From the NCBI GenBank assembly GCA_900316275.1, contig ONCF01000021.1, forward strand, positions 1 to 33,584: a stretch of DNA of 33,584 bases. The letters are read 5' to 3'. Position 1 is the stretch's first letter. Each line of letters begins with the position of its first letter. The notes under the pieces are model-generated. The model searched no databases, was not told the origin of the DNA, and worked only from the letters and a program-made list of their open reading frames with translations. The stretch comes from an uncultured Veillonellaceae bacterium. GTDB taxonomy: Bacteria > Bacillota > Negativicutes > Selenomonadales > Selenomonadaceae. Made by a program: the position numbers and the translations under genes. This document shows, piece after piece, positions 6,495 through 14,478 of the stretch.

Positions 6495-7742
6495 ATGAAA
6501 AAGACTCTCGTATCTGCTCTGACCACGGCGCTGGTTGTCGGCGCTGCCAGCACGACGTTCGCAGCTGCGAACCCGTTCTCCGATGTCCCGGCTGATCACT
6601 GGGCCTATGATGCGGTGAGCCAGCTGGCTGCCGATGGCGTCATCGAGGGCTATGGCGACACGACGTTCCAGGGTGACAAGAACATCACGCGCTACGAGAT
6701 GGCGCAGATGGTTGCCAAGGCGATGGCCAAGTCCAGCACGGGCAACGTGAGCGGTGCTGACAAGGCCCTCGTGGACAAACTGGCGGCTGAGTTCTCCGAT
6801 GAGCTGAACAACCTCGGCGTCCGCGTGGCGAACCTCGAGCGCAACGCTGACAAAGTGAAGTGGACGGGTGAGATGCGTAACCTGGCCTACAGCACGCGCG
6901 AGGAAGGCAAGCACATGACGAACAACTACAAGACGCGTTTCCGTCTGCTGCCGTCCGCTGAGGTCGACGAGAACTGGCATGTCAAGGCTAAAATCGATGC
7001 CGATGTGAAAATCAACGAGGATGGCTCCAACGACGGCGCGAAGCTGAAAGAAGTGCACGCGGATGCTGTTTATCCCGGCTATGACCTGAAGCTCGGCAAG
7101 ATGGCTTACTTCTCCGATGCGGATGAGGGCCTGACGTTCGATACGTACTTCAGCGGCGCGCAGGTGTCGGCTGGCAAAGACGTCAAGGTGACGCTGTCCG
7201 GCGGTCGTATGAACCTGAAGGGCGAGACGCTCTGGGATGGTGTTGATGAGGCGGCGGATTTCGCTTCGCTGCAGGCTTTCGGTGCGGTCGGCAAGCTGAA
7301 CCTGAGCGCTTCGTATGCTTATCTCAAGGCTGACAGCATCAAGACGTATACGGGCGAGGACAAGGCTGGCATCTGGTCGGCAGGCGGCCGCTATACGTTC
7401 AATCCGAACGTCTCCGTGGCTGGTTTCTATGCCGAGAACGAGAAGGCTGACAAGGGCAACAAGAAGTCCGGGACGGCCGAGGTCGACTACAAGGGTGCTG
7501 ACAAGGCCAACGCTGGTACGTGGGGTGCCTATGTCGCTTACCGTCACGTCGGCAGCAATGCTTCGCCGATGCCGACGTTCGATACGTTCAATGACTTCTG
7601 CGATGCCAAAGGCTGGGAGGTCGGCGGTACCTATGTGCCGTTCAAGAACGTCAAGGCCTGGGTCTCCTACTTCGACGGCAAGGATCTGAACGATGACAGC
7701 AGCAAGAACGAGCTGTTCGGTCGTCTGAGCTTCTACTTCTGA
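6495..7742 (+). CDS. ompM: OmpM-like SLH-domain outer-membrane porin, copy 1
   Basis: A tether-and-pore protein of the diderm Firmicute envelope. Residues 1-24 are a signal peptide ending TTFAA. Residues about 26-80 are one SLH domain (NPFSDVPADHWAYDAV through ITRYEMAQMVAKAM), which binds peptidoglycan-linked polymer. Residues about 88-120 form a helical, coiled-coil-like stalk (DELNNLGVRVANLER). The rest is a beta-barrel ending in GRLSFYF with a terminal Phe typical of outer-membrane proteins. ATG 6495 has GAGGAGG upstream and gives 415 aa. It is first of four tandem paralogues: the N-terminal 120 residues are nearly the same in all, the barrels differ. Monocistronic, with its own promoter, leader and terminator. 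Confidence 0.93.
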   Translation: MKKTLVSALTTALVVGAASTTFAAANPFSDVPADHWAYDAVSQLAADGVIEGYGDTTFQGDKNITRYEMAQMVAKAMAKSSTGNVSGADKALVDKLAAEFSDELNNLGVRVANLERNADKVKWTGEMRNLAYSTREEGKHMTNNYKTRFRLLPSAEVDENWHVKAKIDADVKINEDGSNDGAKLKEVHADAVYPGYDLKLGKMAYFSDADEGLTFDTYFSGAQVSAGKDVKVTLSGGRMNLKGETLWDGVDEAADFASLQAFGAVGKLNLSASYAYLKADSIKTYTGEDKAGIWSAGGRYTFNPNVSVAGFYAENEKADKGNKKSGTAEVDYKGADKANAGTWGAYVAYRHVGSNASPMPTFDTFNDFCDAKGWEVGGTYVPFKNVKAWVSYFDGKDLNDDSSKNELFGRLSFYF

Positions 7743-7772
7743 TTGCTTTAAAGGTTAACACATTTTATGTGG

Positions 7773-7797
7773 AGCCTCCCGTTAGGGAGGCTTTTTT
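7773..7797 (+). terminator. Terminator after ompM copy 1
   Basis: AGCCTCCC/GGGAGGCT, loop GTTA, then TTTTTT. Confidence 0.95.
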
Positions 7798-7888
7798 ATT
7801 GCAACGTTTACAGTTTTAGTCGAAACTGCAAGAAAGTTGAGTCAGTCATTAAATTTTGCTTTTTACCTGAAATTTACCTCTACTTTAG

Positions 7889-7917
7889 TTGAATTTAGCT
7901 GAAAAACGTGCTATGAT
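7889..7917 (+). promoter_or_regulatory. Promoter of ompM copy 2
   Basis: TTGAAT, a 17-base spacer, TATGAT. Predicted start is near 7924. Confidence 0.7.
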
Positions 7918-7923
7918 TGACCC

Positions 7924-8034
7924 AATCGAAGGTCGAGGCAACGAGACTGAGGAAACATGGACACTCATGAGGAATTGCCTCCCTGCCTTTGAGAATACAT
8001 TATTCACTGTTTTTTTATAAGGAGGAGTTTCTTT
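7924..8034 (+). promoter_or_regulatory. Structured leader of ompM copy 2
   Basis: Perfect outer stem GAGGCAA (7935-7941) with TTGCCTC (7975-7981). Inner hairpin TGAG/CTCA (7948-7951, 7964-7967) with 12-nt loop GAAACATGGACA. Confidence 0.65.
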
Positions 8035-9282
8035 ATGAAAAAGACTCTCGTATCCGCTCTGACGGCCGCTCTGGTTGTCGGCGCTGCCAGCACGACGTTT
8101 GCTGCTGCGAACCCGTTCTCTGATGTCCCGGCTGATCACTGGGCCTATGATGCTGTGAGCCAGCTGGCTGCCGATGGTGTCATCGAGGGCTATGGCGACA
8201 CGACGTTCCAGGGCGACAAGAACATCACGCGTTATGAGATGGCGCAGATGGTTGCCAAGGCGATGGCGAAGTCCAACACGGGCAATGTCAACGGCGCTGA
8301 CAAGGCTCTGATTGACAAACTGGCTGCTGAGTTCTCCGATGAGCTGAACAACCTTGGCGTCCGCGTGAGCAACCTCGAGCGCAACGCTGACATGGTGAAA
8401 TGGAACGGCGAGATGCGTGTGCAGGCCATCAGTGAGCGTAATGAAGGTCAGCATATGCAGAACAAGTATCCGGCCCTGCTCCGTCTGGAGCCGTCCGCTG
8501 AGGTCAACAGCAACTGGCATGTGAAGGCGCGTATCGATTCCAAGGTTGCGAACCTCGCTGAGGATTCCTCTAAAAACACGGCTGAGCTGCAGCGTGTCTA
8601 TGCTGAAGGCAAATATGGCAACACGAAGCTTGATTTCGGCAAAATCCCGACGGTCTTCAACACGAACATGCTGTTCGATGGCCAGTTCTCCGGTGCCAGC
8701 GTCACGACGGGCAACAAGCTGAAGTTCACGGCGCTCGGCGGCCGTTGGAGCCAGGTCGGTGGCGGCAATGATGTAGCTGCTGATGTCTACGGTGCTGGCG
8801 TGAAGTATACGCTGGGCAAGGCTTCCGCTGGTGCGGCTTATCATGAGCTGAAGGGCGACGGCTTTGAGACGCGTGCGAACTATCGTAACGGTTCTACGTC
8901 CGACAAGGCACAGATTTGGTCTGTTGATGGCTACTATCGTTTCGATGGCAACACGGCGCTCGGCGGTGAGTATGCGCAGAACCAGAAAGCTGACAACTAC
9001 GATAAGTCCGGTACGGTTGAGTTCGACTACAAGGGCGTGAAGAAGGCCAATGCTGGTACGTGGGGCGCTTATGTCGCTTACCGTCACCTCGGCCAGAACG
9101 TCTCTCTGAAATCGAACACGCTGAACTACGCTGCTATGCAAGGCACGAAGGGCTGGGAGATCGGTGCTGACTACACGCTCTTCAAGAACACGGTTGCTTA
9201 CCTGAAGTACTTCGATGGTGAGAAACTGGCTGGCGGCAAAGATGCTTCCAAGCTCATGGGCCGTCTGTCCTTCTTCTTCTGA
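8035..9282 (+). CDS. ompM: OmpM-like SLH-domain outer-membrane porin, copy 2
   Basis: Same plan as copy 1: signal peptide (1-24), one SLH domain, helical stalk (LGVRVSNLERNADMVKW), then a beta-barrel ending LMGRLSFFF; 415 aa. The first 120 residues differ from copy 1 at only a handful of positions (for example TAAL for TTAL, NTGNVNGADKALID for STGNVSGADKALVD). The barrel is clearly divergent until the shared blocks NAGTWGAYVAYRH and KGWE near the C-terminus. ATG 8035 follows AAGGAGGAG. Its own promoter and leader imply separate regulation from copies 1, 3 and 4. Confidence 0.93.
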   Translation: MKKTLVSALTAALVVGAASTTFAAANPFSDVPADHWAYDAVSQLAADGVIEGYGDTTFQGDKNITRYEMAQMVAKAMAKSNTGNVNGADKALIDKLAAEFSDELNNLGVRVSNLERNADMVKWNGEMRVQAISERNEGQHMQNKYPALLRLEPSAEVNSNWHVKARIDSKVANLAEDSSKNTAELQRVYAEGKYGNTKLDFGKIPTVFNTNMLFDGQFSGASVTTGNKLKFTALGGRWSQVGGGNDVAADVYGAGVKYTLGKASAGAAYHELKGDGFETRANYRNGSTSDKAQIWSVDGYYRFDGNTALGGEYAQNQKADNYDKSGTVEFDYKGVKKANAGTWGAYVAYRHLGQNVSLKSNTLNYAAMQGTKGWEIGADYTLFKNTVAYLKYFDGEKLAGGKDASKLMGRLSFFF

Positions 9283-9319
9283 TAAGACGAAGGGTACAAT
9301 CCTATAAGGAACCTACAGG

Positions 9320-9350
9320 GGCTCCCGCTTATTGCGGGGGCTCTTGTTTT
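9320..9350 (+). terminator. Terminator after ompM copy 2
   Basis: GGCTCCCGC/GCGGGGGCT (with G-U), 5-base loop, then CTTGTTTT. Confidence 0.85.
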
Positions 9351-9595
9351 AGTTCGAGGCAGTCCTCCGGGCAGGAACGTAACTTTTTCTGGTCCTAAAC
9401 TCTACTGGGATCCTGAAAACAAACTGGCGCCTTTCGCGCTCCTGGCGTGATTTTCAGCCTCCTTTCAGTGAAATGCGCGGCTTTTTCGGACGAAGTGCGC
9501 TCTCTTAGCGGCGGGTGATGTGTCCTTTAATCGACGGTTAGTTGAGCTGGTCATCTATTTAAGCAAAAGAGTAGTAAACGATAACGGCCGCGTAA
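9351..9595. other. Gene-free spacer between ompM copies 2 and 3
   Basis: I see no ORF with a ribosome-binding site here. The one structure noticed is a spaced inverted repeat CTGAAAA (9413-9419) / TTTTCAG (9451-9457). The role is unknown; it could be residual intergenic sequence from the gene duplications. Confidence 0.4.
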
Positions 9596-9624
9596 TTGTA
9601 ATTGACTAAGTCAAGTAATATAAT
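9596..9624 (+). promoter_or_regulatory. Promoter of ompM copy 3
   Basis: TTGTAA, a 17-base spacer, TATAAT. Predicted start is near 9631. Confidence 0.7.
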
Positions 9625-9630
9625 GAAGAT

Positions 9631-9766
9631 GTTCCAAGGGAAGGGGCACCAAAACACAAGGCGCTGAGGAAACAAGGACACTCCGCCAAGCAACTGGAGC
9701 CGATCCCCTCCCACGGAACAGCAACATTAACAGCGATTGCGCCAGAGGCGCAAGGAGGAGATTATC
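9631..9766 (+). promoter_or_regulatory. Structured leader of ompM copy 3
   Basis: Outer stems GTTCC/GGAAC (9631-9635, 9715-9719) and GGGAAGGGG/CCCCTCCC (9638-9646, 9705-9712). Inner GAG/CTC hairpin (9666-9668, 9681-9683) with 12-nt loop GAAACAAGGACA, extended by GGC/GCC. Confidence 0.65.
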
Positions 9767-11074
9767 ATGAAAAAGACCGTTATTTCCGCTATCACCACTG
9801 CTCTTGTCGTCGGTGCTGCCAGCACGACGTTCGCCGCGGCGAACCCGTTCACGGATGTGCCGTCTGATCACTGGGCCTATGATGCGGTGAGCCAGCTGGC
9901 TGCCGATGGTGTCATCGAGGGCTACGGCGACACGACGTTCCAGGGCGACAAGAACATCACGCGCTACGAGATGGCACAGATGGTAGCGAAGGCCATGGCC
10001 AAGTCGAACAGCGGCAATGTCAATGCAGCGGACAAGGCGCTCATCGACAAGCTGGCCGCCGAGTTCTCGGATGAGCTGAACAACCTCGGCGTGCGCGTCT
10101 CGAACCTCGAGCGCAACGCGGACAAGGTGAAGTGGAACGGCGAGGCCCGCTACACCTACACGAGCACGCGTGACAAGAGCGCGACGAAGGACAAGGTGAA
10201 CGATGATGAACTGCTGCTGCGCCTGGAGCCGAGCGCGGAGATCAACAATCACTGGCATGTGAATGCCCGCCTCGATGCCTCCACGGATCTCGCGAAGGAC
10301 AGCGGCAACGATAACCACGGCAGCAGCCAGGATACGGACGTTTCGCTGAAACGCATCTATGCGGATGGCCAGTATGGCACGACGAACATCAAGCTCGGCA
10401 AACTGCCGCAGCAGCTGGACAGCGACCTGCTGTTCGATGATGAAATCTCCGGCGCGAGCGTGACGACGGGCAAGGACCTCAAGGTCACGCTCCAGGGCGG
10501 CCGCTATGACCTCACGGATGACACGAACAACACGCAGGTGGCAAATGTGGTCGGTGCGAATGGCAACGACACGGCGGATATGGCGAGCGTGGGCCTGCAG
10601 TATGGCCTGGGCAAGCTGGATATGGGCGCGAGCTACCATCATCTGACGAGCGACAATTTCAAGAACTATGTGGGCTACAAGACGAGCGGCAGCGCGTCGG
10701 ATGAGGCGAATATCTGGGCCGTGAACGGCAAGTACACGTTCGACCACAACGTCTCGCTCGGCGGCACGTACGCGGAGAACACGGAGGCGGACAGCTACGA
10801 GAAGGCTGGCAGCGTCGAGCTCGCCTACAAGGGCGCGCAGCCGGAGAACCAGGGCACCTGGGGCATCTATACGGCTTACCGTCATCTCGGCCAGAACGTA
10901 GCGCTCGATCCGTCCTATGACGGCGCCTGGGCCGGCACGAAAGGCTGGGAGGTCGGCACGAACTACACGCTGGCCAAGAATACGGTGGCTTCGCTGAAGT
11001 ATTTCAACGGTGAGAAGCTGGATAACAGCAAGGACGCCGAGAAGCTGTTCGGCCGCGTCGAGTTCAAGTTCTAA
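9767..11074 (+). CDS. ompM: OmpM-like SLH-domain outer-membrane porin, copy 3
   Basis: 435 aa, the longest of the four. Signal peptide (MKKTVISAITTALVVG to TTFAA), SLH domain starting NPFTDVPSDHWAYD, stalk LGVRVSNLERNADKVKW, and a barrel ending LFGRVEFKF. The extra length is in barrel loops, including an Asp/Asn-rich stretch (DSGNDNHGSSQDTD) and another near DLTDDTNNTQ, which look like surface loops. ATG 9767 has AAGGAGGAG upstream. Codon use is somewhat more GC-rich than copies 2 and 4, so the copy is not a very recent duplicate over its whole length. Confidence 0.93.
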   Translation: MKKTVISAITTALVVGAASTTFAAANPFTDVPSDHWAYDAVSQLAADGVIEGYGDTTFQGDKNITRYEMAQMVAKAMAKSNSGNVNAADKALIDKLAAEFSDELNNLGVRVSNLERNADKVKWNGEARYTYTSTRDKSATKDKVNDDELLLRLEPSAEINNHWHVNARLDASTDLAKDSGNDNHGSSQDTDVSLKRIYADGQYGTTNIKLGKLPQQLDSDLLFDDEISGASVTTGKDLKVTLQGGRYDLTDDTNNTQVANVVGANGNDTADMASVGLQYGLGKLDMGASYHHLTSDNFKNYVGYKTSGSASDEANIWAVNGKYTFDHNVSLGGTYAENTEADSYEKAGSVELAYKGAQPENQGTWGIYTAYRHLGQNVALDPSYDGAWAGTKGWEVGTNYTLAKNTVASLKYFNGEKLDNSKDAEKLFGRVEFKF

Positions 11075-11150
11075 GGCAAAGCTTTAGTTTGCATAGCAAA
11101 CTTTTAGATTAAAATTTCTACCAAAGTTTAACTGCAAATTACTATCGTTG

Positions 11151-11197
11151 AACGTCAAGTGATGACCGCGCTGGTCGCGGTTCCACACTTGGCGTTT
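11151..11197 (+). terminator. Terminator after ompM copy 3
   Basis: AACGTCAAGTG/CACTTGGCGTT (11 bp, one G-U) with an inner CCGCG/CGCGG, then TTTTT. Confidence 0.9.
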
Positions 11198-11256
11198 TTG
11201 TGGCGTTTATTAGAGAAAATGCGTAGTTGAGAGGTACTATCAGTCACAATAGCCCC

Positions 11257-11285
11257 TTGCAATTTTCAGAGACGAGTGCTAAGAT
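11257..11285 (+). promoter_or_regulatory. Promoter of ompM copy 4
   Basis: TTGCAA, a 17-base spacer, TAAGAT. Predicted start is near 11292. Confidence 0.65.
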
Positions 11286-11291
11286 AGGCGT

Positions 11292-11406
11292 CGGTTGAGG
11301 GAGAACCCGCCACCGCCAGACAGGAAACATGGACACTATCGCGTGGGTGACGGGAGCTCGCTCGACCTGAGATGTTTCAACTTTTTATTCTAGGGGGAAT
11401 AAAATC
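11292..11406 (+). promoter_or_regulatory. Structured leader of ompM copy 4
   Basis: Outer stem GGTTGAGGGAG (11293-11303) with CTCGCTCGACC (11357-11367), 11 pairs with one mismatch and one G-U. Middle CCAC/GTGG. Inner GACAG/CTATC (one mismatch) with 12-nt loop GAAACATGGACA (11324-11335). Confidence 0.65.
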
Positions 11407-12675
11407 ATGAAAAAGACTCTCGTTTCCGCACTCACGGCTGCACTGGTTGTCGGTGCTGCCAGCACGACGTTCGCTGCGGCGAACCCGTTCTCCGATGTGC
11501 CGTCTGACCACTGGGCCTATGACGCTGTGAGCCAGCTGGCTGCCGATGGCGTCATCGAGGGCTACGGTGACACGACGTTCCAGGGCGACAAGAACATCAC
11601 GCGCTACGAGATGGCGCAGATGGTTGCCAAGGCGATGGCGAAGGCCAGCGCGGGCAATGTGAGCGGCGCCGACAAGGCGCTCGTGGACAAGCTCGCTGCT
11701 GAGTTCTCCGATGAGCTGAACAACCTCGGCGTCCGCGTAGCCAACCTCGAGCGCAATGCTGACATGGTGAAATGGAACGGCACGGCCGAGTACACGATTG
11801 CTCGTCCGCACAAAGACCATCAGTCTGGTGCAGCTGATAAGGCTGGCAACGTGAACAACGTCCTGTTCCGTCTCGAGCCGAGCGCTGAGATTAACAACCA
11901 TTGGCATGTGAATGCACGTCTCGATGCTAACTCCGACCTCGCTAATGATAAGGGCGATGACGGCAAAGTTACGCTGAAGCGCGTTTATGCACTGGGCAAC
12001 TATGGTGCTTTCACGGGCAAGTTCGGTAAATTTGCGCCTATCGATGATGACAGCATCTTCGATACGCAGTTCTCTGGTGCTGAGGTTGCTTACAACAAGG
12101 GCGCTTGGAGTGTTGTAGCTGCGGCTGGCCGCAACAACAATGCTGATGACAATGCTACGGATGTGGCTAACTATCAGTACTATGGTATCGGTTATGTCAA
12201 CGGCAAGCTGACGGCTGGTGCTGACTTCCACGAGCTGACTTCCAGCACGGTGGCAGCTGATTACTTCGATAGCAGCTCCTACAAGAAGAGCGGCACGACG
12301 GATCAGGCTGATATCTGGCTGCTGAAGGGCTCCTACACGTTTGACCACAACAATGCAGTCAGCGGTTTCTATGCTGAGAACCATGATGCTGATGCCTTCG
12401 AGAAGGCTGGCAGCCTCGAGTATGACTACAAGGGCGCACAGCGTGAAAATGCTGGCACTTGGGGTGCTTGGGTAGCTTATCGTCATCTGGGCGATAACGT
12501 GGCTGCTTTCAGCACGTTCGATGCTGTTGACGCTGGCTGGAAAGCTTGGGAGATCGGTGCTAACTACGCTCCGTTCAAGAACGTGGTCGCACAGGCTCGC
12601 TATGCTAAGGGCAAGACGCTCGCTGGCGACACCGATGTCGATAAGATCTTCGGCCGCGTGAACTTCTTCTTCTGA
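11407..12675 (+). CDS. ompM: OmpM-like SLH-domain outer-membrane porin, copy 4
   Basis: 422 aa with the same order of parts: signal peptide, SLH domain (NPFSDVPSDHWAYD), stalk (LGVRVANLERNADMVKW), and a barrel ending IFGRVNFFF. The barrel has its own sequence between about residue 125 and the shared block NAGTWGAWVAYRHLG. The ribosome-binding site is a weaker GGGGG run before ATAAAATC-ATG. It ends the array: the next gene, alr, has its own promoter. In Negativicutes such proteins are abundant envelope components; which copy dominates cannot be told from sequence. Confidence 0.93.
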   Translation: MKKTLVSALTAALVVGAASTTFAAANPFSDVPSDHWAYDAVSQLAADGVIEGYGDTTFQGDKNITRYEMAQMVAKAMAKASAGNVSGADKALVDKLAAEFSDELNNLGVRVANLERNADMVKWNGTAEYTIARPHKDHQSGAADKAGNVNNVLFRLEPSAEINNHWHVNARLDANSDLANDKGDDGKVTLKRVYALGNYGAFTGKFGKFAPIDDDSIFDTQFSGAEVAYNKGAWSVVAAAGRNNNADDNATDVANYQYYGIGYVNGKLTAGADFHELTSSTVAADYFDSSSYKKSGTTDQADIWLLKGSYTFDHNNAVSGFYAENHDADAFEKAGSLEYDYKGAQRENAGTWGAWVAYRHLGDNVAAFSTFDAVDAGWKAWEIGANYAPFKNVVAQARYAKGKTLAGDTDVDKIFGRVNFFF

Positions 12676-12708
12676 TAAATCAGTAGAACTTTCATAAAAG
12701 CCAAAATT

Positions 12709-12743
12709 AGGGAGCTCCTGCAAAAGCAGGGGCTCCCTTTTTG
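12709..12743 (+). terminator. Terminator after ompM copy 4
   Basis: 13-bp stem AGGGAGCTCCTGC/GCAGGGGCTCCCT (one G-U), loop AAAA, then TTTTTG. Confidence 0.95.
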
Positions 12744-12746
12744 CGC

Positions 12747-12775
12747 TTGAATCCCGTGCAACAGCGTAGTACAAT
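12747..12775 (+). promoter_or_regulatory. Promoter of alr
   Basis: TTGAAT (12747-12752), a 17-base spacer, TACAAT (12770-12775). Confidence 0.65.
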
Positions 12776-12818
12776 GTGATAAGTGATTTTGCAATTTTAG
12801 ATAAAGGGGCGGTTTTGG

Positions 12819-13931
12819 ATGCCGAATCGGGCGGCTTGGGCTGAGGTGGACCTCGGGGCGATCAGACATAACTATGAGGCGATAAAGTCCTGCATCAAGG
12901 GCGGGGCGAAACTGTGCGCGGTGGTGAAGGCGGATGCCTATGGGCATGGCGCTATCCCCGTGGCGCGCGTGGCTGTGGAGTGCGGCGCGACGTATCTCGC
13001 GGTGGCGACGCTGTCGGAGGCTGTCGAGCTGCGGCAGGCTGGCTTTACGGTGCCGATTTTGCTACTGGGCGTGGTGCGGCCGGAGGATGCCGAGGCGGTC
13101 GTAGACTACGATGTGACGCAGGTGGTGTGCCAGCTGGAGCTGGCGCAGGCACTGTCGCAGGCAGCCGTGCGTCTGGGCAAGGTCGCCAAGGTGCACCTCA
13201 AGGTCGAGACTGGTATGGGACGCATCGGCGTGCGCCCCGAGGAGATCGGCGCGCTCGCGGCGGCGGTCAAGGCTTTGCCCGGTATCGAAATCGAGGGCAT
13301 GTTCTCGCACTTTGCGATGGCTGATGTAAAGGATAAAACCTATACAAAGGGGCAACTGGTGAAGTTCGAGCAGGCACTCAAGGCCGTGGAGGCTGCGGGC
13401 GTACAGCTGCAAATCCGCCATATCGCGGAGTCGGCGGCTATCCTCGAGATTCCCGAGGCGCATTATGATATGGTGCGCGCGGGCATTATCCAGTATGGGC
13501 TGTGGCCGTCGGACGAGGTCACGCATCCTATCGAGTTGCGACCGGCGATGAAACTACAGGCGCAGGTGGTGTTTCTGAAGACTTTGCATAAGGGCGAGAG
13601 TATCGGCTACGGGCGCACGTTCATTGCGCAACGTGAGAGCCGTATCGCGACGCTGCCTATCGGCTATGCGGACGGCTATATCCGCGCCTACGGCGCGCAG
13701 GGCTGTGTGGAGCTGCGCGGCCAGCGTGCGCCGATTGCGGGGCGTATCTGCATGGACCAGGTCATGGTGGATGTGACGGATATCCCGGGCATCGAGGTCG
13801 GAGACGTAGCCACGCTCTGGGGCTCACCGACACTCACCCTCGACGAGGCCGCAGGCTGGCTCCACACCATCAACTACGAGCTGCCCTGCCTCATCTCCCC
13901 GCGCGTGCCGCGCGTATATGTAGACGAATGA
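12819..13931 (+). CDS. alr: Alanine racemase
   Basis: PLP enzyme interconverting L- and D-alanine for peptidoglycan synthesis, in the cytosol. The PLP lysine is K37 in AVVKADAYGHG. The second catalytic base, the tyrosine in SIGYGRTF, is about residue 264. The family block RAGIIQYGLWP and the C-terminal AGRICMDQVMVD are intact. The ATG at 12819 has AAAGGGG upstream; 370 aa is standard. It follows the porin array but has its own promoter, so co-regulation with the porins is not implied. Confidence 0.97.
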   Translation: MPNRAAWAEVDLGAIRHNYEAIKSCIKGGAKLCAVVKADAYGHGAIPVARVAVECGATYLAVATLSEAVELRQAGFTVPILLLGVVRPEDAEAVVDYDVTQVVCQLELAQALSQAAVRLGKVAKVHLKVETGMGRIGVRPEEIGALAAAVKALPGIEIEGMFSHFAMADVKDKTYTKGQLVKFEQALKAVEAAGVQLQIRHIAESAAILEIPEAHYDMVRAGIIQYGLWPSDEVTHPIELRPAMKLQAQVVFLKTLHKGESIGYGRTFIAQRESRIATLPIGYADGYIRAYGAQGCVELRGQRAPIAGRICMDQVMVDVTDIPGIEVGDVATLWGSPTLTLDEAAGWLHTINYELPCLISPRVPRVYVDE

Positions 13932-13964
13932 GATATATTCGTTAGATGAAAGAAGGTTATGGCA

Positions 13965-14201
13965 ATGCGCAAGGAATATTGTGAGAAGGATGGCATTAGC
14001 ATTACTTACACCGATAAAGATGTTTGCTTTGAAGATGTGAGAACTGCTGAGGCTGTTATTTTTAACAATGATGGTAGTATTAAGCATAATGATTTTTATG
14101 CGGATGTAGTTAAAACGCAGCAGTTTCAGACTTGGTTTAACCGTGTATACAAAAACATTGTCATTTTCCGTTCTCTCGATACGATGGAGGATATAGCCTG
14201 A
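13965..14201 (+). CDS. Small protein of unknown function, partner of the DUF4160 gene
   Basis: 78 aa with no family I recognise. It is acidic to neutral and rich in Asp/Val/Phe, with the pattern ISITYTDKDVCFEDVRTAEAV near the N-terminus. I prefer the second ATG (13965), because AGAAGG lies 8 bases before it; the ATG at 13959 is too close. Its stop overlaps the next start as TGATG, so the two are translationally coupled. Base composition is much more AT-rich than the neighbours, suggesting the pair was acquired. DUF4160 genes are commonly found in two-gene cassettes with a small partner, often DUF2442; this protein may fill that position but does not clearly match. Confidence 0.7.
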   Translation: MRKEYCEKDGISITYTDKDVCFEDVRTAEAVIFNNDGSIKHNDFYADVVKTQQFQTWFNRVYKNIVIFRSLDTMEDIA

Positions 14202-14476
14202 TGCCGACTTATTTGCGTATACGCGGCTATCGTGTTTATTTTTGGGCTAATGAAAACAACGAGCCGATACATTTTCATATTTGTCAGGGTGATCCTAGTC
14301 ATGATGATACTAAGGTTTGGATTACACAGGATCGGACAATGGTAGTAGCTCATAATAAAGGCAGGATCCCCAAAGTTGATTTGACTAGAATCATGATTGT
14401 CATGTCAGATAATATCGAGGATTATATTGCTTTTTGGCAGGATACGCTGGAATATATACGTTTTTATGAGGCATGA
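14201..14476 (+). CDS. DUF4160 domain protein
   Basis: 91 aa. The N-terminus MPTYLRIRGYRVYFWANENNEP followed by IHFHI is the DUF4160 signature, with the His pair conserved. This family typically sits in toxin-antitoxin-like two-gene modules; biochemical activity is not established to my knowledge. The start overlaps the upstream stop by one base. The sequence is AT-rich like its partner. A strong hairpin terminator follows within a few bases, so the cassette is a self-contained transcription end. No promoter was clear between alr and the cassette, and expression may come from alr read-through. Confidence 0.8.
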   Translation: MPTYLRIRGYRVYFWANENNEPIHFHICQGDPSHDDTKVWITQDRTMVVAHNKGRIPKVDLTRIMIVMSDNIEDYIAFWQDTLEYIRFYEA

Positions 14477-14478
14477 AA

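Noticed and set aside
7924-7990. Known riboswitch classes (c-di-GMP, cobalamin, Moco) for the porin leaders
   Set aside because: Short words such as GCCACTG or GGAAAC invite these calls, but the required conserved cores are not present in the right order.
6453-12774. Long minus-strand open frames antisense to all four porins (364, 418, 424 and 465 codons)
   Set aside because: They all lie in the same frame relative to the porin codons and share sequence only because the porins do. This is a codon-bias artefact, with no start signals or protein-like composition.
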